From the NCBI GenBank assembly GCA_037445225.1, contig JBBIKW010000015.1:1-64000 (forward strand): a stretch of 64,000 nucleotides of DNA, read 5' to 3'. This DNA is from M3007 sp037445225 (GTDB taxonomy: Bacteria; Bacteroidota; Bacteroidia; Chitinophagales; Saprospiraceae). The notes below the pieces were generated by a model. That model was not told where the DNA came from and searched no databases. It saw nothing but the letters and a program-made list of their open reading frames with translations. This document shows positions 8,544-15,954 of this stretch, one piece after another. The first letter of the stretch is position 1. Every line of letters begins with the position of its first letter. The position numbers were made by a program, and so were the translations under genes.

Positions 8544-8572
8544 TTTGGGGAGCAAGAGAGTTTCTATTTTTG
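8544..8572 (+). promoter_or_regulatory. Promoter of aceE
   Basis: TTTG (8544-8547) and TATTTTTG (8565-8572) are separated by 17 bases, close to the Bacteroidota TTTG-N19-TAnnTTTG pattern. The expected transcription start near 8580 is 15-20 bases before ATG 8597, which excludes the more upstream TTG as start codon. Confidence 0.6.
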
Positions 8573-8596
8573 CCTAAGCAAAAAAATCTAACACTT

Positions 8597-11272
8597 ATGG
8601 GACAGCAACCGCTCGACGATTGGCACTGGGAACAGGAGGAGTGGCTCGAGGCATTAGAGGAAGTTTTAGAGGCCCACGGAAAAGCAAAGAGCAGGGAATT
8701 GGTGCAGCGCCTGCGCTATTGGCTGGCACGCCACGGCGTACCGGTGGGTGGCCCGGCGCTCAACACTCCTTACCTCAACACGATACCTGTAGAGGAAGAA
8801 CCTCCCTATCCGGGCGATCTGGCGGTAGAGCAGCGCATCGAAAACATCATTCGATGGAATGCCCAAGCTATGGTGCTCCAAGCGCAAGATAAAAACTTGG
8901 CCTTGGGCGGGCATATCGCCACCTATGCTGCGTGTGCCACCATGCTGGAAGTGCTGTTCCACCACTTTTTGCGCCATAGGACGGCTGACTACGGAGGAGA
9001 CCTGCTTATGTTCCAAGGGCACGCCTCGCCGGGCATCTATGCCCGCGCTGTGTGGGAGGGCCGCTTGACCTTAGAGCAGATCGCTAACTTTCGACAGGAA
9101 TTGGAGGGCGGTGTGCCGAGCTATCCGCATCCGCGCCGAATGCCCCGCTTCTGGCAAGCGCCTACTGTAAGTATGGGATTGGGGCCGATGACGGCCATCT
9201 ATCAGGCGCGCTTTATTAAGTACTTGGAGAGTCGGGGCTTGAAGCCTAAAAATGGCGGAAAAGTATGGCAGTTTGTCGGCGACGGCGAAATCGACGAGCC
9301 AGAGGTATACGGCACTATCGGCGTAGCGGCCCGCGAGCGATTGGATAACCTCATCTTCGTCATCAACTGCAACCTGCAGCGCTTGGATGGCCCCGTTCGC
9401 GGAAACGGCAAGATTATCCAGGAAATTGAGCGCCATTTTTACGGAGCCTCCTGGGAGGTCATTAAGGTGATCTGGAGCGGCGACTGGGACGAGCTGCTGG
9501 CAAAGGACACGGAAGGCGCTCTGCTGAGCCGACTAGAGAACCTAGTGGACGGCGACTACCAAGAAATGTCGAACCTCGATGGCGCTGCTATCCGAAAAAA
9601 GCTTATCGGCGACGACCCGCGCATCGAGGCGCTGTTGGCCGACTACACCGACGAGCAGATAAAGCAACTGCGCCGCGGCGGCCATGACGCCCGTAAAATC
9701 TATGCCGCCTACGAGCGCGCTATGCGCGCCGACAAGCCGGTAGCGATTATCGTGAAGACAGTCAAGGGCTACGGCATGGGCAAGGTAGCGGAGGGCAAAA
9801 ACAAGGCCCATCAGACCAAGGACATCAGTCCCGATGCCCGCATAGAGACTAAGAACCGTTACGGCATTCCCATCTCCGACGGGGCGGCAAAAGCTGCTCA
9901 ATTCTGGTTCCCAGGGCCCGACGACCCAGCCACTCAATACTTGCACGCGCGGCGCAAAGCACTGGGCGGCTATCTGCCCGAACGCTCCGAGGACTACGTA
10001 CCGCCACCCGTGCCCGCTCTACAGCTGTTTGAAAAGCAACTCAAAGGCAGCCAAGCGGCCGGAAACAAGGACTTCTCCACCACGGCGGCCATGGTAGATA
10101 TCCTCACCCAGCTCATCCGCCAACCGGATATCGGCAAGTATATCGTGCCGATCGTCCCTGACGAGGCACAAACCTTTGGGATGGAGTCCCTTTTTAATTC
10201 CGCTCAAATTTGGAATCAAGAGGGGCAAAAATACACGCCGCTCGAAATAGGTATCTCTGTTATCAAATACAAGGAGTCGAAGACAGGGCAGGTACTTCAA
10301 GAGGGTATCAACGAGGACGGCGCCCTGGCCTCCTTCACGGCGGCCGGCACGGCCTACAGCTTGCACGGCATTCCCACCATACCTTTCTACATCTTCTACT
10401 CCATGTTCGGCTTTCAGCGCGTGGGCGACATGATCTGGGCAGCGGCCGACATGATGTGTAAGGGCTTTTTGTTAGGCGCGACGGCAGGGCGCACAACCCT
10501 CAACGGTGAGGGACTGCAACACCAGGACGGGCATTCGCACCTCATCGCTCAGACGGTGCCCGCCGTGGTCAGCTACGACCCCGCCTTTGCGTACGAGCTG
10601 GCAGTGATCGTACACGACGGTCTGCGCCGCCTGTACGTAGAAAACGAACACAAAATTTACTACATCACCCTATATAACGAGAACTTGCTGATGCCGCCCA
10701 TGCCCGAAGGTGTAGAGGATGGCATCCGCCGCGGTTTGTACTGCTATCGCCGCTCCGCCAAGCGGTCTGCCAAGGCCGGCGCAAAAGCCCATCTGCTTGC
10801 TTCGGGCATCATCATGACAGAGGCCCTGAAAGCTGCCGACATACTCGAGTCGGAGGGCGTCAGCGCCGACGTGTGGAGCGTCACTTCTTGGAGCGAGCTG
10901 TATCGCGACGCTGAAGCGTGTAACCGCTGGAACCGCCTGCATCCCGACCAGCCCAGTCGAATATCCTATCTGCAGCAAGTGCTTCAGGGCGAGAGCGGCG
11001 TCTTTGTGGCTGCTAGCGACTGGATGAAGCTGACGTCGGGTTGCCTGGCGCCGTGGATGCCTCAGCCGTTTACAGCGCTGGGCACCGACGGCTTTGGCCT
11101 TTCTGACAGCCGCCAAAATCTGCGCAACTACTTCGAAGTCAGTGCCTATCACATCGCCTTCGCCGCCGTGCAGCTGTTGTATCGGCAAGGGGAAGTAGCG
11201 AAAAAAGCTGTACTCGACTTTATGAAGAAGTACGGCATTGATGCCGACAAGGTCGACCCGATGAGCGTCTGA
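8597..11272 (+). CDS. aceE: Pyruvate dehydrogenase E1 component, homodimeric type
   Basis: An 891-residue single-chain E1 that decarboxylates pyruvate with thiamine diphosphate and transfers the acetyl group to E2. The N-terminal domain has EQRIENIIRWNAQAMV; the ThDP motif GDGEIDEPE sits near residue 229 with NCNLQRLDGPV downstream; the second domain has PDEAQTFGMESLF and the third ends in a transketolase C-terminal fold. Length matches AceE of Proteobacteria, not the split alpha/beta E1 usual in many Bacteroidota. E2 and E3 genes are not in the window. The gene is monocistronic, convergent with purH. Confidence 0.93.
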   Translation: MGQQPLDDWHWEQEEWLEALEEVLEAHGKAKSRELVQRLRYWLARHGVPVGGPALNTPYLNTIPVEEEPPYPGDLAVEQRIENIIRWNAQAMVLQAQDKNLALGGHIATYAACATMLEVLFHHFLRHRTADYGGDLLMFQGHASPGIYARAVWEGRLTLEQIANFRQELEGGVPSYPHPRRMPRFWQAPTVSMGLGPMTAIYQARFIKYLESRGLKPKNGGKVWQFVGDGEIDEPEVYGTIGVAARERLDNLIFVINCNLQRLDGPVRGNGKIIQEIERHFYGASWEVIKVIWSGDWDELLAKDTEGALLSRLENLVDGDYQEMSNLDGAAIRKKLIGDDPRIEALLADYTDEQIKQLRRGGHDARKIYAAYERAMRADKPVAIIVKTVKGYGMGKVAEGKNKAHQTKDISPDARIETKNRYGIPISDGAAKAAQFWFPGPDDPATQYLHARRKALGGYLPERSEDYVPPPVPALQLFEKQLKGSQAAGNKDFSTTAAMVDILTQLIRQPDIGKYIVPIVPDEAQTFGMESLFNSAQIWNQEGQKYTPLEIGISVIKYKESKTGQVLQEGINEDGALASFTAAGTAYSLHGIPTIPFYIFYSMFGFQRVGDMIWAAADMMCKGFLLGATAGRTTLNGEGLQHQDGHSHLIAQTVPAVVSYDPAFAYELAVIVHDGLRRLYVENEHKIYYITLYNENLLMPPMPEGVEDGIRRGLYCYRRSAKRSAKAGAKAHLLASGIIMTEALKAADILESEGVSADVWSVTSWSELYRDAEACNRWNRLHPDQPSRISYLQQVLQGESGVFVAASDWMKLTSGCLAPWMPQPFTALGTDGFGLSDSRQNLRNYFEVSAYHIAFAAVQLLYRQGEVAKKAVLDFMKKYGIDADKVDPMSV

Positions 11273-11289
11273 GCAAGCGCGCGCAGGGA

Positions 11290-12840
11290 TTAGTGGCGGA
11301 AGTGCCGAATGCCGGTAAACACCATGGCCATGTCGCGCTCGTCGCAAGCGCGGATGCTCTCCTGGTCTTTGATAGAGCCGCCCGGTTGCAAGATGGCCGT
11401 AATGCCCGCTTCGTGTGCGATCTCGACGCAGTCGGGGAAGGGAAAGAACGCGTCGGAAGCCATCACGGCACCGCGCAGGTCGAAGCCAAAGGCGCGCGCC
11501 TTAGCAATAGCCTGCCGCAGCGCATCCACGCGCGAGGGCTGGCCGCAACCCATGCCGATGAGCTGGCGCTCCTTAACTAGGGCGATAGCGTTGGACTTGA
11601 GGTGTTTTACGCAGCGGGCGGCAAAGAGCAGCTCGCCCACCTCTTTGGGCGTAGGGGGGCGCCGCGTCACGACGCGCAGGTCGGCCTCCGTCTCAGTCTT
11701 TAGGTCGGTGTCTTGCTCCACCACCCCGTTGAGCAGGCTGCGAAAGCTGCGCGGCCGCACGTAGAAGTCGCGTATCCTCAACAAGATGCGTTGTTCCTTC
11801 TTGCGCAGCAGCTCCAAGGCCTCCGGGGCAAAGTCCGGAGCGATGAGCACCTCGTAAAAGAGACGGTGAATCTCTTCCGCTGTGGGCAGGTCGATGCGCG
11901 TGTTGGTAATGAATACGCCTCCAAACGCCGACACGGGGTCGCAAGCCAGTGCCGCTCGCCAGGCCTCTAACAGCTCGTGTCGGCGCGCTACGCCGCAGGC
12001 GTTCGTATGCTTGAGAATGGCAAAGGTGGGCTTGCCTAAGTGAAACTCGCGCATCAGCTGGACCGCCGCGTCGATGTCGAGCAAGTTGTTGTAGGAAATG
12101 GCCTTCCCGCTGAGCTTTTCGAACAGCTGATCGAAATCGCCAAAGAAGACACCGGCCTGATGCGGATTTTCTCCGTAGCGCAAGATGTCAGAGCGGTGGA
12201 TAGAGTATTTAAAGGCAACGTCGGTCGTTCCCTCATTGAACCAGTTGAAGATAGCGATGTCGTAGTTGGAAGTCACCTTAAAAGCCCGGCGCGCTAATTC
12301 GCGTCGGTCGGCTGCCGTAGTGGCTCCCTGATGGCGCTCCAACATGCTCAAGAAGAGCGGGTATTCCTCGCGGGAAGCAACTACAGCCACATCGGCCCAA
12401 TTCTTGGCCGCAGCTCGAATGAGCGATACACCGCCGATATCGATTTTTTCGATGATTTCCGCCTCGTCATGGGTCTGCGCCACCGTTTCTTCGAACGGAT
12501 ACAGGTCCACTATGACGCAGTCGATCTCCGGTATGTGGTGCTGAGCCAGTTGTTGCAGGTGATTAGCCTCTCGCCGGGCCAAGAGGCCGCCAAAGATGGC
12601 TGGGTGTAGGGTTTTTACCCGCCCGTCCAAGATACTAGGAAAGCCGGTGATGGTTTCTACCGGAGTCACCGGGAGACCTATCTTTTGCAGATACGCCTGC
12701 GTGCCACCTGTGCTGTAGAGCGTCGCGCCGAATTCGTGTAGGCGCCGCGCCAAGGGCTCCAGACCTTCCTTGGAGTAGACCGATAGGAGGGCAGAGCGGA
12801 TCTTCCGGAGATCAGTAGCCGAGGAGGCCGTCTTAGTCAT
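11290..12840 (-). CDS. purH: Bifunctional AICAR transformylase / IMP cyclohydrolase
   Basis: A 516-residue PurH, catalysing the last two steps of de novo IMP synthesis. The N-terminal MGS-like cyclohydrolase domain runs to about residue 190 (LYSTGGTQAYL, VKTLHPAIFGGLL, IDIGGVSLIRAAAKN). The transformylase part contains LRYGENPHQ, LKHTNACGVA and SDAFFPFPD, and ends QPGGSIKDQESI...GIRHFRH. All expected motifs are present. It may be cotranscribed with the dehydratase gene located 78 bases upstream. Confidence 0.96.
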   Translation of the reverse strand: MTKTASSATDLRKIRSALLSVYSKEGLEPLARRLHEFGATLYSTGGTQAYLQKIGLPVTPVETITGFPSILDGRVKTLHPAIFGGLLARREANHLQQLAQHHIPEIDCVIVDLYPFEETVAQTHDEAEIIEKIDIGGVSLIRAAAKNWADVAVVASREEYPLFLSMLERHQGATTAADRRELARRAFKVTSNYDIAIFNWFNEGTTDVAFKYSIHRSDILRYGENPHQAGVFFGDFDQLFEKLSGKAISYNNLLDIDAAVQLMREFHLGKPTFAILKHTNACGVARRHELLEAWRAALACDPVSAFGGVFITNTRIDLPTAEEIHRLFYEVLIAPDFAPEALELLRKKEQRILLRIRDFYVRPRSFRSLLNGVVEQDTDLKTETEADLRVVTRRPPTPKEVGELLFAARCVKHLKSNAIALVKERQLIGMGCGQPSRVDALRQAIAKARAFGFDLRGAVMASDAFFPFPDCVEIAHEAGITAILQPGGSIKDQESIRACDERDMAMVFTGIRHFRH

Positions 12841-12918
12841 AAATGTCGAGGGCTATTTTGCGGGTGAAGGTACGGAGCGCTCGGTAAGGCGGCTCGCTGA
12901 TAGCTTCAAATTTGCGGC

Positions 12919-14013
12919 TTAGTGCCGCGAGCGCTCTTGCCACAGGCGCTCGTAGGTTTGAATCTGCCCTCGGCACAAATCCAGCACCGACTCGCTTGGG
13001 TAGCGCAGATACCAGTCGGCCGTAAGGGCCACCATCTCCGTAAAGGAAAGGACAGGTTGCCACGCTAAACGGTGTATGGCCTTGCTGATGTCGAGCATAA
13101 GAAGGCCGGCTTCATGCGGGCGGTCCGTCGAAGATACATCGCGCCAGTGGAGTCCTTGCGCATTACTCGGGCTGTGCTGGCGAAAATACTGCACAAAGGC
13201 GTCGCATAGCGCTCGGACAGGCTGAATGCTGTGCGGCAAAGGGCCAAAGTTCCAAGCTTCGGCGAATTGGGAAGGAGCTTGCAAGAGGCGGTTCGCCAAA
13301 AGCAAGTAGCCGCCCAGCGGCTCTAAGACGTGTTGCCAGGGGCGCACAGCTTGAGGGTTTCGGATTTCTAAGGGTTGGCCGCTCTCTGCAGCGCGCACGA
13401 TGTCGGGCACTAATCGATAATCGGCCCAGTCCCCTCCGCCGATGACGTTGCCGGCACGCGCTGAGGCGACGGCAGGGCGGTGGGTTAAATGAAAAAAAGA
13501 GCGCCGATAAGCCGAGATGGCCAACTCTGCAGCTCCCTTGCTGGCACTATAAGGGTCGTGTCCACCCATAGGGTCGGTCTCGCGATACCCGTACACCCAT
13601 TCCCGATTTTCATAGCATTTGTCGGTCGTGATAAGCACGGCTGCGCGCACAGAGGAGGTGCGGCGGATGGCCTCTAAGATGTGTACCGTGCCCTGAGTGT
13701 TGGTGGCGAATGTGCCCACCGGATCGTCATAGCTCGACAGCACGAGCGGCTGAGCGGCCAAGTGAAAAACTATTTCGGGCTGCTCTTCAGCAAATATGCG
13801 CAGCACTGCCTCTAAATCGCGAATGTCAGCGCGGTGGTCGCGCATGCGCTGCCCCATGCCGCTCAAGACAAATACATCGCGCTCGGTGCGCGGCGCTAAA
13901 GCGATGCCCGAAAGCTGGGCGCCTAAATGCTCTAACCATAGGCACAACCAAGCGCCCTTGAAGCCGGTATGCCCAGTGACCAGCACGCGCTTGCCGCGAA
14001 AGGAAAAATCCAT
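12919..14013 (-). CDS. rfbG: CDP-glucose 4,6-dehydratase
   Basis: A 364-residue extended SDR. The Rossmann motif is TGHTGFKGAWL at residues 14-24, TTDKCYENREW lies near 130 and the catalytic Tyr-Lys is in YSASKGA near 155. RAGNVIGGGDWA and RPWQHVLEPLGGYL are group-specific for RfbG, which makes CDP-4-keto-6-deoxyglucose for 3,6-dideoxyhexose surface sugars. It is unusual that no other sugar-pathway gene (rfbF, rfbH) is adjacent; here it precedes purH. Identity is good; use in O-antigen or exopolysaccharide is inferred. Confidence 0.88.
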   Translation of the reverse strand: MDFSFRGKRVLVTGHTGFKGAWLCLWLEHLGAQLSGIALAPRTERDVFVLSGMGQRMRDHRADIRDLEAVLRIFAEEQPEIVFHLAAQPLVLSSYDDPVGTFATNTQGTVHILEAIRRTSSVRAAVLITTDKCYENREWVYGYRETDPMGGHDPYSASKGAAELAISAYRRSFFHLTHRPAVASARAGNVIGGGDWADYRLVPDIVRAAESGQPLEIRNPQAVRPWQHVLEPLGGYLLLANRLLQAPSQFAEAWNFGPLPHSIQPVRALCDAFVQYFRQHSPSNAQGLHWRDVSSTDRPHEAGLLMLDISKAIHRLAWQPVLSFTEMVALTADWYLRYPSESVLDLCRGQIQTYERLWQERSRH

Positions 14014-14067
14014 ATCTCAAAGGGTAGCAATACAGACGCCCACGTTCCAACAGGGCACTCGGTCTGC

Positions 14068-14075
14068 CAAAGGTA
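14068..14075 (-). promoter_or_regulatory. Putative -7 box for the CDP-glucose dehydratase gene
   Basis: On the minus strand TACCTTTG (TAnnTTTG) lies 54 bases before the start codon. No good TTG is found at -33. Confidence 0.4.
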
Positions 14076-14171
14076 AGTGGCCCGTCTCTTTTAAACATCT
14101 ATTTCGCTTCAGAGCACTCCAAGCACCGCGCTTCATCGAGGTGCTTTGTTTGCGAAATTTTTACTTTGGAG

Positions 14172-14257
14172 TTATCCACAATGTGGATATCTTTTATCTC
14201 GCTCTATGGCTGCTGATAATCAATTTTTTAAGACACTTTTCCACACCCTGTGGAAAA
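14172..14257 (+). promoter_or_regulatory. Two palindromic pairs of DnaA-box-like sites upstream of nrdB
   Basis: The first pair is TTATCCACA (14172-14180, an exact DnaA consensus) facing TGTGGATAT (14182-14190). The second pair is TTTTCCACA (14237-14245) facing TGTGGAAAA (14249-14257). The two palindromes are 66 bases apart, centre to centre, in locally AT-rich DNA, and end just upstream of the proposed nrdB -33 element. DnaA is known to regulate nrdAB of E. coli from boxes in its promoter, so a similar link of dNTP supply to replication initiation is likely. A second reading is a replication origin, but no dnaA, dnaN or gidA is nearby. Confidence 0.65.
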
Positions 14258-14263
14258 AATGAC

Positions 14264-14293
14264 TTGTGGCTGCCTCTAAATTCCCTACTTTTG
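14264..14293 (+). promoter_or_regulatory. Promoter of nrdB
   Basis: TTG (14264-14266) and TACTTTTG (14286-14293) are separated by 19 bases, an exact Bacteroidota -33/-7 arrangement. It starts seven bases after the last DnaA-box-like site. Transcription would begin near 14300, leaving a leader of about 170 bases before ATG 14474. Confidence 0.65.
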
Positions 14294-14374
14294 TTTCCGT
14301 TCCCAGTTAAATCCATGCCGTAGCCTTCGAGCTAAAGATGTCCTTTCGTTTGATTGAGAGAATGAAAGGATCCG

Positions 14375-14397
14375 AACCTTGTCTCACAGACGAGGTT
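14375..14397 (+). other. Leader hairpin in the nrdB 5' untranslated region
   Basis: AACCTTGTCT and AGACGAGGTT form a 10-bp stem (one G-T pair) with a three-base loop inside the presumed nrdB leader. There is no following T-run, so it is not a simple terminator. The rest of 14300-14473 holds no gene I can support. Confidence 0.45.
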
Positions 14398-14473
14398 GTT
14401 CAGCAGAAATACTACCCAGTTGTTCGGTTAGCGGAGGGCAGGCGGTTTCTTTTTTGCATAAAGAGTTTAAGTT

Positions 14474-15460
14474 ATGATAAGCGAAGATATTTTAGTAGAA
14501 CCCATTTTGGCAGAAAACCCCAATCGCTTTGTGCTTTTGCCGATTCAGTATCCAGCGATATGGGAGTGGTACAAGAAAGCGGAGGCCTCCTTTTGGACGG
14601 CGGAGGAGATCGACCTGCAACAGGACCTTTTCGACTGGGAGCGGAAGCTCAACGACAACGAACGGCATTTCATCAAGCACGTGTTGGCGTTTTTTGCCGC
14701 TTCCGATGGGATTGTGAACGAGAACTTGGTGCTTAACTTCATGCGCGAAGTGCAGATTCCGGAGGCCCGCTGTTTTTACGGATTCCAAATCGCCATCGAA
14801 AACATTCATTCGGAGGTGTACTCCTTGCTGATCGATACCTATATCAAGGATCCGGCGGAGAAGCACTTTCTGTTTAACGCCCTACAAAACTTGCCCTGTG
14901 TGGCCAAAAAGGGCCAATGGGCATTGCGTTGGATAGAGCAGGCGCCTTCGTTTGCGCATCGGCTCATCGCGTTTGCCGCGGTAGAGGGCATCTTCTTTTC
15001 GGGCTCTTTCTGCGCTATCTTTTGGCTAAAAAAGCGCGGCTTAATGCCTGGGCTGACGTTTTCGAACGAGCTCATCAGTCGCGATGAGGGAATGCACTGC
15101 GATTTTGCCTGCTTGCTGTATTCGATGCTGCAGCGCAAGTTGCCCCCAGAAGAGGTGCAGGCAATCATCACAGAAGCGGTCGAGTTTGAGAAAGAGTTCA
15201 TCGTAGATGCTTTGCCGGTATCCCTCATTGGCATGAATGCTGAGCTGATGAGCCAATACATTGAGTTTGTCGCCGACCGGTTGCTGGTCGCCCTGGGCGT
15301 GAGCAAAGTCTTCAACACTCCCAACCCCTTCCCGTGGATGGACATGATATCGATCCAAGGGAAAACCAACTTTTTCGAGAAGCGGGTGGGCGATTACCAA
15401 AAGGCTGGGGTATTAGCGAGTCGAGAAGATCAATCCTTCACTACAGAAGCTGATTTTTAA
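14474..15460 (+). CDS. nrdB: Class Ia ribonucleotide reductase, small subunit
   Basis: A 328-residue R2 protein that carries the di-iron site and tyrosyl radical used for making deoxyribonucleotides. Metal-ligand helices are seen in FAASDGIVNENL and AIENIHSEVYSLLID (with the radical-region Tyr), and in RDEGMHCDFACLL. The segment NPFPWMDMISIQGKTNFFEK and the acidic C-terminus TTEADF, which docks onto NrdA, resemble eukaryotic R2 rather than the E. coli protein. It is followed by a yegP-like gene (13 bases) and nrdA. Expression is probably controlled by the DnaA-box region upstream. Confidence 0.95.
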   Translation: MISEDILVEPILAENPNRFVLLPIQYPAIWEWYKKAEASFWTAEEIDLQQDLFDWERKLNDNERHFIKHVLAFFAASDGIVNENLVLNFMREVQIPEARCFYGFQIAIENIHSEVYSLLIDTYIKDPAEKHFLFNALQNLPCVAKKGQWALRWIEQAPSFAHRLIAFAAVEGIFFSGSFCAIFWLKKRGLMPGLTFSNELISRDEGMHCDFACLLYSMLQRKLPPEEVQAIITEAVEFEKEFIVDALPVSLIGMNAELMSQYIEFVADRLLVALGVSKVFNTPNPFPWMDMISIQGKTNFFEKRVGDYQKAGVLASREDQSFTTEADF

Positions 15461-15473
15461 AAAATATTTTTCT

Positions 15474-15812
15474 ATGGGTAAATTTGTTATTAGCAAGCGA
15501 AGCAACGGCGAGTTTCAATTCAACTTGCTGGCTACCAACGGACAGGTGATTCTCACTAGCGAGGGCTATGCTGCCAAAGCGTCTTGCCTCAACGGCATCG
15601 AGTCGGTGCGCAAAAACGCCACAGACGATAGCCGCTTCGAGCGCAAAGAGGCCTCTAACGGTAAATTTTACTTCGTGCTGAAAGCGAGCAATGGGCAGAT
15701 GATCGGCCAAAGCCAGATGTATGCCTCCGAGGATGCGCGCGACAACGGCATCGAGTCGGTCAAGAAAAATGCTCCTGACGCCGAGGTGGTTGACCAGACG
15801 GTTGAAGCATAA
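15474..15812 (+). CDS. YegP-like protein with two DUF1508 repeats
   Basis: A 112-residue protein made of two tandem copies of the DUF1508 fold: KFVISKRSNGEFQFNLLATN ... NGIESVRKNA and NGKFYFVLKASNGQMIGQSQ ... NGIESVKKNA. The family (E. coli YegP) is small, cytoplasmic and without proven function. It lies 13 bases after nrdB and about 140 bases before nrdA on the same strand, so it is probably transcribed with the reductase. A role connected to nucleotide reduction is only suggested by position. Confidence 0.88.
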   Translation: MGKFVISKRSNGEFQFNLLATNGQVILTSEGYAAKASCLNGIESVRKNATDDSRFERKEASNGKFYFVLKASNGQMIGQSQMYASEDARDNGIESVKKNAPDAEVVDQTVEA

Positions 15813-15954
15813 CGCCTTCTGCCTCTACTACCCATAGACGGGCTGCTGCTTCAGTGGTAGGGGGCATCGTCCGACAGTATTCTTCTAATCTGTCCTACCC
15901 GCTTCGGTTGGGCTCCTTATCTTTTTTCCTAAAATAAGCAATAAAGTGCTCCAT

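Noticed and set aside
14172..14257. Chromosomal replication origin
   Set aside because: The DnaA-like sites are too few and there is no dnaA, dnaN, gidA or clear unwinding element; regulation of nrdB explains them better.
14338..14736. A 132-codon frame overlapping the start of nrdB
   Set aside because: Most of it is a shadow of nrdB in another frame, and the rest is the nrdB leader.
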